Shown: positions 42,501 through 52,044, counted from the stretch's first letter. The stretch is DNA of 64,000 bases from Macrosoma leucophasiata (GCA_036365455.1 JAWQUS010000017.1:5270001-5334000); one strand, 5' to 3'. Made by a program: numbers and translations. The notes: generated by a model not told the origin, from the letters alone.

Positions 42501-44021
42501 TCTCAAGCATGATAAGCAGAATTGATGGATGACAAAGCGTTACCCAACAAAAGAATAGTTAATTAATTCCACGTTGAAAGTTAACGAGAAACACTGTTCA
42601 CCTTCTGTGCTATTGAAAAACAAATTGTTATGACGTTGTAAAAATTAAAGGCATTGTGGGATTGATTGTAAATAAAGAATTTATTCTCGTAATTATAATT
42701 TGGAATCTTAGCTTGAATGTTTTTTTAATGTTCAAATCGTACAGGTAGGTAAAAAAAACGCAGATTAATAAATATTGTAATTCTCTTACAAAAGGATGGA
42801 AATGCGTCCGTCGTCCTTTTTGAGTCATGTTAATTAGGATCATGTAATTAGTTGATAAAAATCTGATCAAGAATGTTGTTTCACATACAGATACAACCAA
42901 AAAATGTGTAACATTACCAATTTTAATTCAATCCGTTCCGATTGCTTTATGGAGTTAATGGTAAATGCATTTTCTATAAAAAACAGAATCGCTAATTCTG
43001 GTATGTTTGACATTAACTTTGTAAATATAATCTTTTGATCATCCTGAAACTGGTTGCAACAAGTTACAGTTTGTTTAAAATTCAGTGTCTTTTTTGACCT
43101 GTTGCTTTTGGTCGTAATTAACATGGCAACCTGACAAGGATATATTATGTTCCGATTTTTTTAAATCTTGTTCGTAAATTGTACGTTAAGTGGAGATTAA
43201 CTGTGCAATATTGAAAGTATAATTACAGCTTTTGAGGCTAAGACTTGTCTTTGTGTCAGTATTTACGCAACCATATATTGTGGCCAATTGGCGCATATAA
43301 GTGTCTTGTGTAATTACTTCTAAGCTGCAGATTATCTTTCAATGTGGTAGTTGCTACGCGTTCGAGCGCACGACACAGGTTTTATACCTAGTGTGGGGTT
43401 GTGAATTTCAGCATATTTATTATTATACTAGCTGGGCCCGTGACTTCGTCCGCGTGAGAATTAATGGCTGTTCAGTATCTACCCGGACGAAGTCGAGGAC
43501 GCAGCTAGTATAAAAGTAGCCTAAGTTACTCATTATTACATAAGCTATCTGCCAGTGAAAGTCCCGTCGAAATCCGTTATGCCGTTCCCGAGATTAGCCC
43601 CGCCAAACAGACAGACAGACAAAAATTAAAAAAAAAATGTTGTTTTGATATATGTACCGCGAATACATACATATGCATTTAGTAAAAAGCGGTTATTTTA
43701 ATATTACGAACAGACACTCAAATTTTATTTATTTGTATAGATTGTATGCAAGGTTCTCGTAAATTCCTTCACTGGTATCTACCACTATCTAACAAAACCA
43801 GTAAATACCTGATTATTCAGATTCATACCAAAGATGCATTTGTTGCAAAGATACTTACGTCTCAGCTAGATGATGTAGGCAGCCGTGCCTTGCATGGTGC
43901 CTCCGTGGGGGTAGTTCACTGTAGCAGCCCCCGCCCCGGTGTGACCGACACATGTAGCCTGTACTCACACACTGCGCCGTGTTGCAGTAACACCTCACGA
44001 CTTCTCTTTCGTGCTTGGAAT
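30332..44021 (-). CDS. BAMBI: BAMBI homologue (TGF-beta/BMP pseudoreceptor), 5' exon missing
   Basis: Transmembrane decoy receptor related to type I TGF-beta receptors but lacking the kinase; the vertebrate family dampens BMP/activin signalling and modulates Wnt. Four exons were assembled: 44021-43859, 36784-36627, 31351-31183 and 30503-30332. They join in frame (phases 1, 2, 1, 2) to about 220 aa plus stop. The ectodomain has the three-finger cysteine pattern: VRCYCNTAQCVSTGYMC, GCYSEL, HGCL, HCQN and LLCCFRDLCNHE. The membrane segment is AATIAVPVCGALILFLLVAV, preceded by EVWF as in vertebrate BAMBI (WFRAAVIAVP). The tail is about 70 aa, with no kinase. The signal-peptide exon should end in phase 1 upstream of 44021; I could not place it. 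Long introns are filled with repeats. The assignment is secure; the exact signalling role in insects is inference. Confidence 0.9.
30690..30935. mobile_element. Palindromic MITE, family P
   Basis: Left arm AGAAATATTATCTAGGGAAC then CTAAAGAACATTATCTGGTA; the right arm, inverted, GGAAATATTAACCAGGGAAC then CTAAACAACATTTCCTGATA. Both lead to AAAATATTTTTAA at the centre. A half copy is at 3815-3870. In BAMBI intron 4. Confidence 0.7.
31183..31351 (-). CDS. BAMBI: BAMBI exon 4 (membrane segment)
   Basis: Encodes (E)GSVASERGANYNGEVWFK, the single transmembrane helix ATIAVPVCGALILFLLVAVA, and the basic stop-transfer RLLRADALLHADRKL(R). Acceptor TTCCAG, donor GTGAGT. Confidence 0.9.
31352..32588. other. 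BAMBI intron 3, no repeat recognised
   Basis: AT-rich intron sequence without recognisable element or coding segment. Confidence 0.4.
32589..32867. mobile_element. MITE family H, complete
   Basis: Terminal inverted repeats of about 50 bp: left CATAGAGCGACACGGGCCAC, right (inverted) CATCGAGCAACATGGGCCAC, both continuing into CGGCGGACCGG and GGGGAGTAGCCA. No convincing target duplication. A partial copy is at 8701-8890. Superfamily unknown. Confidence 0.75.
32897..33030 (+). repeat. SINE family A, 5' part only
   Basis: TGGTGGTAGAGCTCCAGTGA to GTGTTCCGGTCAGGTGGTAA, then unrelated DNA. Loss of the 3' end is unusual for a retroposed SINE. Confidence 0.7.
33031..34019. other. BAMBI intron 3, no element recognised
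   Basis: AT-rich. 33875-33925 (TTGTCAGTTGCACTGTCAAA...) looks like a worn repeat but no partner lies in this window. Confidence 0.35.
34020..34085 (+). repeat. LINE-type 3' end with (ATG)n
   Basis: GGGGCAGCCTTTGTCCAGCT then GTGGACGTCTATTGGCTGAA and ATGATGATG. Reverse relatives at 52230-52310 and 62580-62640. Confidence 0.6.
34086..34734. other. BAMBI intron 3, nothing seen
   Basis: AT-rich without recognisable features. Confidence 0.4.
34735..34925 (+). repeat. Repeat K (mobile-element 3' region)
   Basis: GTGCCAAATTTCAAGTCTCT, GCGGACGGACAAACAGACAG, then ACTATAAGGGTTCC... TCGGAACCCTAAAAA. The (ACAG)n followed by AAGGGTTCC/GGAACCCT is a familiar end of lepidopteran repeats. A related scrap is at 20490. 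Confidence 0.6.
34926..35734. other. BAMBI intron 3, nothing seen
   Basis: No recognisable gene or repeat. Confidence 0.4.
35735..35822. mobile_element. Palindromic MITE, family J, short copy
   Basis: TAAGCCTGGGTTGCTCCACG at the left and ACTGGTGGAACCCAGGCTTA at the right form the inverted ends. Internal AACATTTCACATCCATCTC. Internally deleted to about 88 bp. Confidence 0.7.
35832..36065 (+). repeat. SINE family A, worn
   Basis: CTGATAGAGCTCAAGGACGT to GTTTGCCACTTCATG, with an internal deletion around the middle. Confidence 0.6.
36133..36395 (+). repeat. SINE family A, near full length
   Basis: CTGGTGGTAGAGATCCAGTG to GTATGCTTGTTTGCCACCTT. A Helitron abuts its 3' end at 36401. Confidence 0.75.
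36401..36611 (+). mobile_element. Helitron beside BAMBI exon 3
   Basis: TCCCTACTATATAATTTATA start, (CTGT)n, ATTGAACCGATTTTAATTAA, and the hairpin-like CACGCGGGCGAAGCCGTGGG before CAACAGCTAG|T. It ends 16 bp short of exon 3 on the donor side, so the spliceosome sees Helitron sequence almost at once after the exon. Confidence 0.8.
36627..36784 (-). CDS. BAMBI: BAMBI exon 3 (ectodomain)
   Basis: Encodes EQEALSHCQNAPSPGG to LLLCCFRDLCNHEDSPL and NLTANDI. CCxxxxCN is the hallmark end of the three-finger fold. Acceptor TTTCCAG, donor GTAATT, phase 1. A Helitron 3' end (CTAG at 36608-36611) lies 16 bp from the donor side of this exon, and another Helitron lies 92 bp on the other side. Confidence 0.9.
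36876..37249 (-). mobile_element. Helitron on the other side of BAMBI exon 3
   Basis: Sense (minus) starts TCCTACTAATATTATAAATT and ends ...CGCGCGAAGCCGAGGCGG then TCCGCTAG|T. Internal (GTTT)n and AAAACTGCTGAACCGATTTT. The right portion (37080-37249) and left portion (36890-37060) look like parts of two Helitron subfamilies. Confidence 0.75.
37530..37585 (-). repeat. SINE family F, fragment
   Basis: AAATGGAAAGAAAAATTTTACTTC then AGGCGAGACTCGAACTACG: the 3' half and B-box region (CGAGTCTCGCCT inverted) of the SINE at 7140/21033. Confidence 0.5.
37599..37911 (+). mobile_element. Helitron with doubled palindromic terminus
   Basis: TCTATACAAATAAATAAAAT start, then AATAACCGCTTTTTACTAAA, GGAACGGCTCAACGGATTTC, GTAACTTAGGCTACTTTTATA and a first CTAG (37831). 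A second arm continues to another CTAG (37908-37911). Same element reversed at 43428-43741. Confidence 0.8.
37914..38884. other. BAMBI intron 2, nothing seen
   Basis: AT-rich; no recognisable repeat or exon. Confidence 0.4.
38895..39290 (-). repeat. Repeat family B, longest copy
   Basis: ATAATGGCAACCCATTATAC then GTCCCACTGCTGGGCACGAG, TCCACCACGCTGCTCCAATG, GGCCTCCAACAAGGTTTAAC, GGCTTAACGTGCCCTCCGAA and GAGCAGATCGCTTACGATCT. The right part (39170-39290) equals the left part of the inverted copy at 10190. Confidence 0.7.
39291..41075. other. BAMBI intron 2, no element recognised
   Basis: Long AT-rich stretch with no clear repeat, gene or RNA. Confidence 0.4.
41076..41564 (-). mobile_element. 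5'-truncated LINE (jockey/CR1-like) with (TTGA)n tail
   Basis: Sense on minus: the last 55 codons of a reverse-transcriptase frame (41564-41397), about 300 bp of 3' UTR, and a (TTGA)n tail ((TCAA)n at 41084-41105 on plus). The target duplication was not identified. Confidence 0.72.
41397..41564 (-). pseudogene. LINE reverse transcriptase C-terminus
   Basis: An undisrupted 55-codon frame: MEIYRKGPHYKAVKIYNNIP, RDIKTETNDKLFYKRLKSFL, ISKCFYSINEFIGDK and stop. The pattern GPxYxxxxIYNxxP...IK...FKxxLKxxLxxxxFYSxxEF is the familiar C-terminal end of jockey/CR1-type polyproteins of insects. Too short to stand out by length. Confidence 0.7.
41565..43427. other. BAMBI intron 2, no element recognised
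   Basis: Unremarkable. 41980-42070 is locally GC-richer (GTCGGCGTCCGAGCGGTTGC) without identity. Confidence 0.4.
43428..43741 (-). mobile_element. Helitron with doubled palindromic terminus, reverse copy
   Basis: Mirror of 37599-37911: CTAG at 43428 and again at 43505-43508, then GTAGCCTAAGTTACT, GAAATCCGTTATGCCGTTCC, ATTTTATTTATTTGTATAGA end. About 115 bp from BAMBI exon 2. Confidence 0.8.
43859..44021 (-). CDS. BAMBI: BAMBI exon 2 (ectodomain)
   Basis: Encodes (D)SKHEREVVRCYCNTAQC to GCLHHLAE(T). It is almost motif-for-motif the vertebrate IRCYCDAAHCVATGYMC...HGCLDSLA. Acceptor GTTACAG, donor GTAAGT. Reading upstream without splicing gives only intron-like, Tyr/Phe-rich sequence, so I take the acceptor as real. 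Confidence 0.92.
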
Positions 44022-44194
44022 CTGTAACAAGAAAATATTTGTTGAAGTGTGCCGGGATTTTTTTTAAAGAAAATAATGTATAGGCTGAAACATGCACATA
44101 ATATAATATACTGTACATTATAATAAAACTGTAGAAGTGTAAATTCTGTACATTGAAAATAATAAAAACAAAAATACCAGGGGATGTTACTAGA

Positions 44195-44582
44195 TCGATA
44201 CCGAACACAACTATGTGATTAGAAAAAAAATTGTCTGTCTGTCTGTCTATCTGTCTGTCTGTTTGTTCAAGCATCACACAAAATTTACCGGTCCGATTAC
44301 GATGAAAGTTGGTATGATTGTAATATACTTTAACGTTTGGCGTACAACACTGGGTACTTTTTATCCCGTAAAAGGTCTGTTTCTTTGTGTGTTTGTGAAC
44401 GCTAATTTCAGAAATGGCTTATCCGATTTGCAGTTTACATTTAGTGTTTGTTTCATGTCAATCGGTTCAGAAATAAAAAGTTACGACAATTTAAAGAGTC
44501 TTATCCGTAATGTATATCCAAAAGCGCTGTCCAAAGTCCCAAAGTCACAATTCCACGCAAACAAAGTTGCGGGCACAGCTAG
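44195..44582 (+). mobile_element. Helitron upstream of BAMBI exon 2
   Basis: (TGTC)n at 44231-44262, TTACCGGTCCGATTACGATG, TTTCAGAAATGGCTTATCCG, CGCAAACAAAGTTGCGGGCA then CAGCTAG|T (44579-44582). A 183-codon open frame across it is not protein-like and is treated as incidental. Confidence 0.7.
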
Positions 44583-47500
44583 TATAATAATAAAGCCGCA
44601 GATTTTGAAGAAGGATATAGGCTATAACATCACGCTACCAGCATACATGACATTAATGAAAACTGTTGATAAAGTAGGAAAAAAATATTTCTACGCAGAC
44701 GACATATTCTGTTATATCTACAAATTTGTCAGTAATTTTATTAGGTCCCATTTTATAGAGAGCTAGCCTTGATATCCAACAGATACATATTCAAACTGAG
44801 GTGCGGGTTAATGTTTCCATTACCACTTTTTATTTGGCACTACCGTCATTAAACCACGGAGCTAGTTGTATATCTATAACATTAAAATTTATATTCATTA
44901 GTTTGTAGTATAAATATATCGTTTAAGAACCTAGTATAAGTGCACTTTAATGGTAATTGATTACTTCAGCGCAGCTGCAGCCCAGGGGGATGTGTATAAA
45001 AAACCCAATGCAGATGTGTAGCTGTTCTTAACGCTTCTTTGACACCATTTAACTAAATTATTGAAAAACATACATTAACATTCAGAAACTATTGAAGAAC
45101 TTGCTTGATTTAACCAGACAGTAAAAACTGGACACATGAACAATATTTTTTTCAATATAATACATACCGTAAGTGAACTACAGCATTAGATAAATCTAAT
45201 TTAATCGGCAGAAAAAGCAAAATCTACGTAATATAAAACCGTAGACAGTAAAATAGGTTTACAACAGTGATTTATTTATAGCGTATCAAGTACAGGATAT
45301 TGTCGTTGCAAATGCAGGCAACTTTGGTAGTGAATTCAATCTCAAGTGTCGACGGAACGGCGCCGGTGGCTCGTAAACTTTGATCGTTCGATGCAACACC
45401 TTTATAGTCGACTAGCTTTTGGACTCGACTTTGTGGACTCTCATATACATCATCTAGTTGTGAAAAATCGTCACGTATTCGTTTTAAATTTCTCACGCCC
45501 TTCCTAAAGAGAGAGGCGCGAAGGTAGTCTGTCAAGGTATCCACGATTCGGTACCTAGTTTACTTTAGTTCGCCTAAACATGAATCTGGATATGATGTCA
45601 ATAAGAAAACGACTTCATTTCTTCCATCCCCGAGAGAAAGTATCCCAACATTCTCCTTTACAAACAAGAACATCATTAAAACAATGATATTGAATTGTTC
45701 AATTCATAACGTTACAATAATCGAATAGTAAAAACTGGAGCCGAAATGCCGATGAACCGGCAAAAATAACATACAGATGGTCCGAGGCATATGAATAATA
45801 CGGACGTCATATAACGCTGGCTCATACATAAATATCGTATGCCAGCCTCCGACCGCATTCAATGTAAATGCCCCGACTCCAGACGATGAAACAAAACGAA
45901 ATTAATTTCTTAGGGACGCCGCTTTATTTGCTCTCTGGTAAAACTCCAGAGACCCCCCTTGATGAGCTGGAGACTTTGCTTTACCGAATCGACATCATCA
46001 TGCCTAATTTTTGAATGATTAACCGGTGATACGGCGAGACATCGATTTATATTCCCGATAAACATAAATAATAAGATAAACATAAAAAATACTTGAAGTA
46101 ATTAATTTCTAGTTAATAACAAGATTTCGACGTGAGACGACTTATTAAAAAGTGAGCTATTCGGTATTCTTACTTTAGAATTTAATACACGTTCCGTTTT
46201 ATCGAATGAAGACGTGAGCAGCGGGACGTCGGAGTCGCAATAAATAATTATTAAGAAGCGCAAAAAGCGGTCCAACATTCCGACTTAACGACAAACGCGC
46301 GGGGAATTGGCTACTTTCAATAGCTAACTTTAATGCCTTTGGCAAAATTGCATCCATTAATTGCAACATGTCAGTTATGAAACAGAGATTGTGCTACGGT
46401 CATTAACTCGCGTTGTTTATCTCTGGTTTCTGTGGCTAACATTCATCATTACCGATCTATTTTCGTTTCAGTGCCCTTTGAATTTCATCGACCATTTGCC
46501 CATTAGCGCTGTAATTAGCATTATCGAAGCACGATAGATAGACGTCATTAGACGGGCTTTACAATCAATTTCGAGGCACAATCGGGGCACCGAAGGATAA
46601 CTTAAACAAAAAATAAATAAACACACGGGAGAAAAGGTCCCGGCATGTTATTTGGAATTGATAAATGGCCCTCCGGAGACGAGAGAGAGAAAAGGACGAA
46701 GCGGGGCTAGAACGAGATGGAGGAACTAATGAGTCGAAGACGGGATACGTTAAGTAAGGTATAAAACACTATAAGATAAAGTAAAGTGCTCCTTATCCTT
46801 AGTTTTCATTTTGCTGAGATTAATAATTCACATAGTTGTAACTCAATTCTTGACATCCTTTTTTTAGTACGCTGCCTGGCGCCATGTTCACGGTACATTT
46901 GCTGAGAATGCGTGGCTTCACGGATGTAAAAGTATTTGTTTGGAAAGCCGTATAAGTCAGGGGATTCAAAGTAATTAGTCGCCCCTGACACGTGGTATTC
47001 ATCGGTTGCTTGGAATTTGGTCACTTGTGTGCTTACTAATAGAGATGAAAGGATGCGTTGGAATTGAGAACTAAAATTTATGAACGTACTTCTCAATGCA
47101 CATAACACACATTACACAATTTTGTAACTAATGATAATGGAAATATGAAATATGTAGAAACATATAGGTATATTTAGCAGTATTTACGCAAAGAAATCCC
47201 GATCGATTCGATAGTCAGTATTTTTAAATTGCGATTGAAACGTTCGCATGAATACGCCAGCACCGGTCCAGATCTTAAAAAAGATAAAATGGCATCACTT
47301 CGCTTGGTGTGTCGTTTCAATTTCGTTAAGGCAACCGTTTCGAGATAAAAGAAGATGTGGACGTGCAATTCCTTCAGAATTCAAAAGTTTCAAATCTGAA
47401 ATTCAATTTAGATTGACTGCTAGATAGCTTTTGCTATTCATGTCAGCTTATCTACAAAGTGAAGTTACAAGTTCTATGCATCTCATCTACATCGAACAAA

Positions 47501-49224
47501 ATACAAACTATAAAAAACTTTTAGCGGATGAATATAGTGGCCGTTTATGGTCTGAGATTCATCGCAATCGAATATCTGGACGAAACGAAACGACTGTTGG
47601 ATGGTAATGAGCCTCTAACTAATGTTGCGACACTGCTTTCTCTCAGCGTTCACACGCTGTCCGACTCCGTTTTATCTAGTATTTTATAACGTTAATAACT
47701 TTTGTGGCGCGAGCCGAATCCGGTTCCAATCCAAGTAATCGGATGACGCGGAAGACAAGGCTGTAAGTCGGCCTTGTTAGCATTCCGCTATTCGGCAACT
47801 GTTACTATGAGCTTTCAATACGAACGTTGCTCGAGGCGCTTTTGTAAACAGTTAATCTTCGAGTTCGCCGTCGAACCAAGATTCATCCTCTAATTACTTG
47901 AATCTCTTGAATGTCTCCGTAATTGCCTACAGTGCTGTCTGTTATCTGGTTGTCGGAGCCGGTACAACAGCTCGGTAACTGAAACTGTAACCTATTCGAT
48001 ATTTGTAGCTACGTTTTTCCCCTTGAAATCGTGTAATGGGTAACGGTATCGACCAACTGTCTATTGCGATGTTATCACGCGGAACTCGTAACTCTGTGGA
48101 CGGGAAACTGATTTCAACATTGTTTATGGTGCTAGATGTATCTTCTAGGACTAGATTTTCTAAATAATGACTACTGGTACTGAAGTTTCCTGTTGTAATG
48201 AAAAAATACATTTCGTATTTCACGTGTATTAAACTTAGTCAGATCTGATTCACAATAGTCATAAACTACTATAGCCGTTAAACAAGTTTAAAATCCTGTA
48301 TCGCCAGTGTTGCAATTTCTGTTATTTTAACTTCAATCTATGTCGGACTAAAAAACAAAGACGAGTGGTTAAGAAATAAAACAAAATTCGTCGAATCATC
48401 GAATATCATCTTGACATGAAAGTAATTATGCATGTTAAGTAGGTATGCCTATGAGAAATTTTGCTCAAACTTTTACAAATCTTGGAAATGGTAACTAATG
48501 AAACTATTAATGCACTTGTGTATTCAGATCTTTTACTTATAGCTCCCACGTTTAAAATTTAAAACAATTTAATAGAAATATCTAAAATGAGGGCTTATTC
48601 ACCAGGCTTATCCACAAACTGTGACGTAATTCGATTGGTTCGATTAATGTCAGCTTTCGCACTTGTCAGATTTATTTCTAGCCCGTATTCCAATGGGTTA
48701 GGGTTCCCATTGGAGTCTAGCGCATCAACATTCTGAATGCGTGCCGCCGAGGTTATCGGTGCTTTCGCACCGTACGAATAACATTTGAATAATGGCCCGT
48801 TCGTCGAACCTTTGAATCTGCAGAGTCGACAATTGTATACGTGTGACGTTTTTTTGCTATTCCCTCACATTTGAAGTTTGAAATTGCTAATTTCCTTTGT
48901 GTTTTACGCTAATTGATACTCACTTCTTAATAAGCATTCAATTTAATGAAGGGTACCTATTGGTTGTGTAGTTTTTAACATGCTACTATAATTAGGTATC
49001 AGGTTTCGATTTTCTGATTGCAAATAAGCAATGACATTCTATACTATACACAGAATGGTGTACCGTATATAGAATACTATAAGTATATAGAATGTCATTG
49101 CAAATAGGTAAGAGATGATGGGTTTAGTCAATAGGGAAACATGCTCAGTCAACATGTTAGCCGAAATACATTTACTGTTGGTGGAAAGCTTTTTTCATGC
49201 TAACCACAGTGTCATGCATTACTT
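44583..49224. other. Repeat-poor region, candidate BAMBI regulatory DNA
   Basis: Apart from a SINE A scrap near 44960-45030, I recognise no SINE, Helitron or MITE for more than 4 kb, in sharp contrast to the rest. Base composition is more even (e.g. 46190-46760, 47560-48080). If BAMBI exon 1 lies beyond, this is intron 1. Open frames at 45272-45544 and 47942-48223 have no recognised domain. Conserved enhancers are a plausible but unproven reason for the lack of insertions. Confidence 0.4.
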
Positions 49225-49450
49225 GTGGAGAATGTCATAATAGCCACGCCGAGTAGGTATGCGAATTGACGATCGCAGTGGCGGTAGTACCTACCTATTA
49301 TCTTATCTCTGGATGCTGCTGCCTACCCCGCGTTATTGAATTTACTACCAACTGAATGCTTTGACCGCCATTGTTAGGTTGACTGACTGCAGCGGGGTCG
49401 TCACATCCCCACGCCTATTGATTCTCAGATTATAATAGCATCTTCGAAAT
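49225..49450 (+). repeat. Repeat family D
   Basis: GGATGCTGCTGCCTACCCCG, CGTTATTGAATTTACTACC, GACTGACTGCAGCGGGGTCG, TCACATCCCCACGCC. Related copy at 62650-62880. Class unknown. Confidence 0.5.
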
Positions 49451-49565
49451 TCGAAAACGTGTTTTAAAACAGTGGCTAATCAATGTCAACTACAGTAAGT
49501 ACAAAAATAAAGGACTAACTGGCGAATCATTGATGTATAACTAGGTATACCTAAATGGTGTATTT

Positions 49566-49588
49566 ATATATATATATATATATATAGG
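49566..49588. repeat. (TA)n microsatellite
   Basis: About 11 TA units. Confidence 0.85.
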
Positions 49589-49590
49589 TA

Positions 49591-50373
49591 CATCTCGTTT
49601 AGAACTTTAGTATGTAGTTATCTAACACAGGCTCTATCTTGTTTTTTTTTCTTCTTTAAATCCGTAAACAGAGTTCACGAACATTCACATTCAAACATGA
49701 ATATTAGATGTAAACAATTTTCCTAAAGCCGTAACTTGTTGACAACGCGTGCCAACTTTCCAACGCTCTTTGCGGCCGGAATGGCGTTTGATTTAGGGTT
49801 GTGCAAACGGAAAACAGATGTCGATATAATTATACTGATATTAAAATGTTATATAAGCATTCAAAGTAAAAATCGGTATTTCTATGTGTTTTCTCGATAT
49901 TTCGATACTTAATTCGAAGCGTTTTTTTTTTAATTTAACTTTTAAATTTAGCAGGTTTTAATGTTTTAAATTAAAAGACATATGAGATATTTATACTTTC
50001 AATGCTTTTATATTAAAACTTTTAATATTATTTTTATGTAAGTATGTAAGAAATACAAAAGCAACGGTGATTTTTGCATAGTAGGTACATTGCCCGGAAG
50101 CTGTTGTTAACACAAACAAAAATAAGATTACAAACAGTTCAAACCAAGTCAACGTGTTTAGTACTCGTATAATATAAAAAAGACGTGTGGCACTCGGGGA
50201 CTGCTGCGGTAAAGCTATTGCATTTACATAATTATCTAAAATTATGCAAAACAAAATAAAATGCAAAAAAAGAAAAAAAAAATTGAAAAATGAAACAATA
50301 ATTTTCTATTAATATTTACCACTTTTTAAATATTGAATGGAAAAACAAACAATTAAAAAAAAAACGAAAAAAG
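49591..50373. other. Intergenic or intron 1, AT-rich
   Basis: No gene or repeat recognised between the microsatellite and the tRNA. Confidence 0.4.
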
Positions 50374-50382
50374 AACAAAAAC
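50374..50382 (-). terminator. Pol III terminator of tRNA-Leu
   Basis: An oligo-A run on the plus strand (oligo-T in the tRNA sense) lies immediately downstream of the discriminator base, the usual Pol III stop signal. Confidence 0.7.
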
Positions 50383-50387
50383 AATCT

Positions 50388-50468
50388 TGGCAGCGGTGGG
50401 ATTCGAACCCACGCCTCCGAAGAGACTGGTGCCTTAAACCAGTGCCTAGACCGCTCGGCCACGCTACC
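50388..50468 (-). tRNA. tRNA-Leu (anticodon AAG)
   Basis: An 81-nt cloverleaf on the minus strand. Acceptor GGTAGCG pairs with CGCTGCC (one G-T), the D arm has GCC/GGC, and the anticodon stem CTGGT/ACCAG encloses TTAAGGC, giving anticodon AAG for CTT codons. There is a long variable arm (CTC-TTCG-GAG) as in class II tRNA-Leu, and the T arm GTGGG-TTCGAAT-CCCAC. The B box GGTTCGAATCC is intact. There is no intron and no encoded CCA. A run of five T (minus strand) about 6 nt downstream is a Pol III terminator. All stems pair, so this is a functional gene rather than a SINE head. Confidence 0.96.
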
Positions 50469-51035
50469 CACGAGGTCGGACGGCGAAATTATACATGATT
50501 TTCTTTAAATGAGTTTAAAATTTGTAATCCGGAGCGTCCGGTTTTTTCGTTACGGAATTTCTGAATTCGGTCCCCGCGCTCAAGGCCCGCGATAGAAGCT
50601 ATGTAATAGCTTAAAAATCGTAGTATTTGATATCCTGAAATAAACATCGATTATTGAGAGGCATACTTTTGGGCAACATTATCGATAATTTGATTTATCG
50701 ATGTCAAGATAATTTAATACAAGCCTAGTTTGATTTTCGAATTACGGTGTATCGTTCAAATATATTAAGTCAATATTGGTGTTCGGCGGTGACAACAGGT
50801 GGTAATGAAGGCGACGTGTGACTTTTTTTGAAAGAATTTCGAGTGTGAATTGACACTCACCGTTATGTCCAATACGTGTTTACACATTTGTGGATATATC
50901 AAATCAACGACCGTAAATTTTAACACAAACCACTTTCAGAGATATTAGTTTGACAATGCTGTGTTATAGGTAGATGCAAGTACATAGCACATGCCTACAT
51001 CTAAAAAATAGCGACGGATTTTTTAATTTTGTTAT
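50469..51035. other. Flank upstream of tRNA-Leu
   Basis: 50469-50600 is the 5' flank of the tRNA (minus sense) and is locally GC-rich. The rest is featureless. Confidence 0.4.
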
Positions 51036-51380
51036 CTACACTAATATTATAAAGAGGAAAACTTTGTTTGTTTGGTTGTCTTGCATAGACTCAAAAACTA
51101 TTGGACCGATTTTAAAAATTCTTTCACTATTCGAAAGCTACATTATCCGGGTAACACAGGCTATATTTTATTTTGGAAATATAGGGTTCCGTAAGATATT
51201 TGGGTTTTTCGGACACAAGGTGTAAAAAATCAACCAAAAAAGTTATTTATTTTGCGTATACTGCCTAAACTATAAAAGATATCGAGGAAGGCTTAAGGCT
51301 ATATCTATAATCATCACGCTAAGACGAATAGGAGAGGGTAAGGTCACATTGCAATCGCGCATAGCCGGGGCGGGCCGTCT
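51036..51380 (+). mobile_element. Helitron, end mutated
   Basis: CTACACTAATATTATAAAGAGG start, ATTGGACCGATTTTAAAAAT, AAGACGAATAGGAGAGG, then AGCCGGGGCGGGCCGTCT where CTAG would be expected. Worn terminal motif, so probably immobile. Confidence 0.65.
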
Positions 51381-51419
51381 TTTTTTATATACCTACCTAC
51401 GCTACACTCACAGCTCCAC

Positions 51420-51625
51420 ATTAGGTATCTATTATATAAACCTGTGCCGTGGATGCCGTTGTACACATACAACACATTTACGAACACCCGAATTCGAAAC
51501 AATCTGTACGCCATACAAATATTAGACCTGGTGCGGGGATCGAACCCGCGACCCTTCGAATCAAACGGTGGTTTCGCACCGATGGACAAACTGGGTCGTC
51601 AAGAAGTGAATAGCACAATACCGCT
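51420..51625 (-). repeat. tRNA-derived SINE, family G
   Basis: Sense (minus): head around CGAAGGGTCGCGGGTTCGAT then CCCCGCACCAGG (B box), followed by TATTTGTATGGCGTACAGAT and GGTGTTCGTAAATGTGTTGT. Second copy at 9010-9135. Confidence 0.65.
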
Positions 51626-51715
51626 TTTTAATGTTTGAATTTGAGGACAAGATGGATACTATAGTAGGTACGTATTTTTGTTATGTAATGAAGTTGGCAA
51701 AGTAATTTACAGTTG

Positions 51716-51737
51716 AGGATGATGATGATGATGATGT
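51716..51737. repeat. (GAT)n microsatellite
   Basis: GATGATGATGATGATGATG, about 7 units. Confidence 0.85.
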
Positions 51738-51762
51738 ATGGTGACTAGATACTTCAGTTTTT

Positions 51763-52042
51763 TTATGTAATGGAAGTGGCAAACAAGCATGCAATTGACA
51801 TTGATGTTAAGTGATGACTGCAGCCTATAGACACCCACACAAAGACCCAGGTCAAAATGCAGATGCGTTACCACTCCTGAGGCCTAAGGCGTCATGTCTC
51901 TGTGCCTGAAATTACAGAGCCCTACATTACCAACTGACCGGAACACGATAGTGCTGAACACTACCATTTAACGGCAAGTATATTCGGTAATGCGGTGGTG
52001 CCTACGCCCGCGATCTCCGTCACTGGAGCTCTAGCATCAGTT
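51763..52042 (-). repeat. SINE family A, near full length
   Basis: Sense on minus, with an oligo-A tail (oligo-T at 51759-51765), GCCACTTCCATTACATAAAA end, and GCTAGAGCTCCAGTGACGGA near its 5' end. Confidence 0.8.
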
Positions 52043-52044
52043 GT

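Noticed and set aside
44215..44766. 183-codon open frame on the plus strand
   Set aside because: It overlaps a Helitron with (TGTC)n and a CTAG end; the translation is low-complexity at its start and has no domain.
45272..45544. 90-codon minus-strand frame (SRVQKLVDYKGVASNDQSL)
   Set aside because: The composition looks protein-like, but the first codon is GTG, not ATG. No domain is recognised and no clear acceptor-donor pair ties it to BAMBI. It could still be an unrecognised exon.
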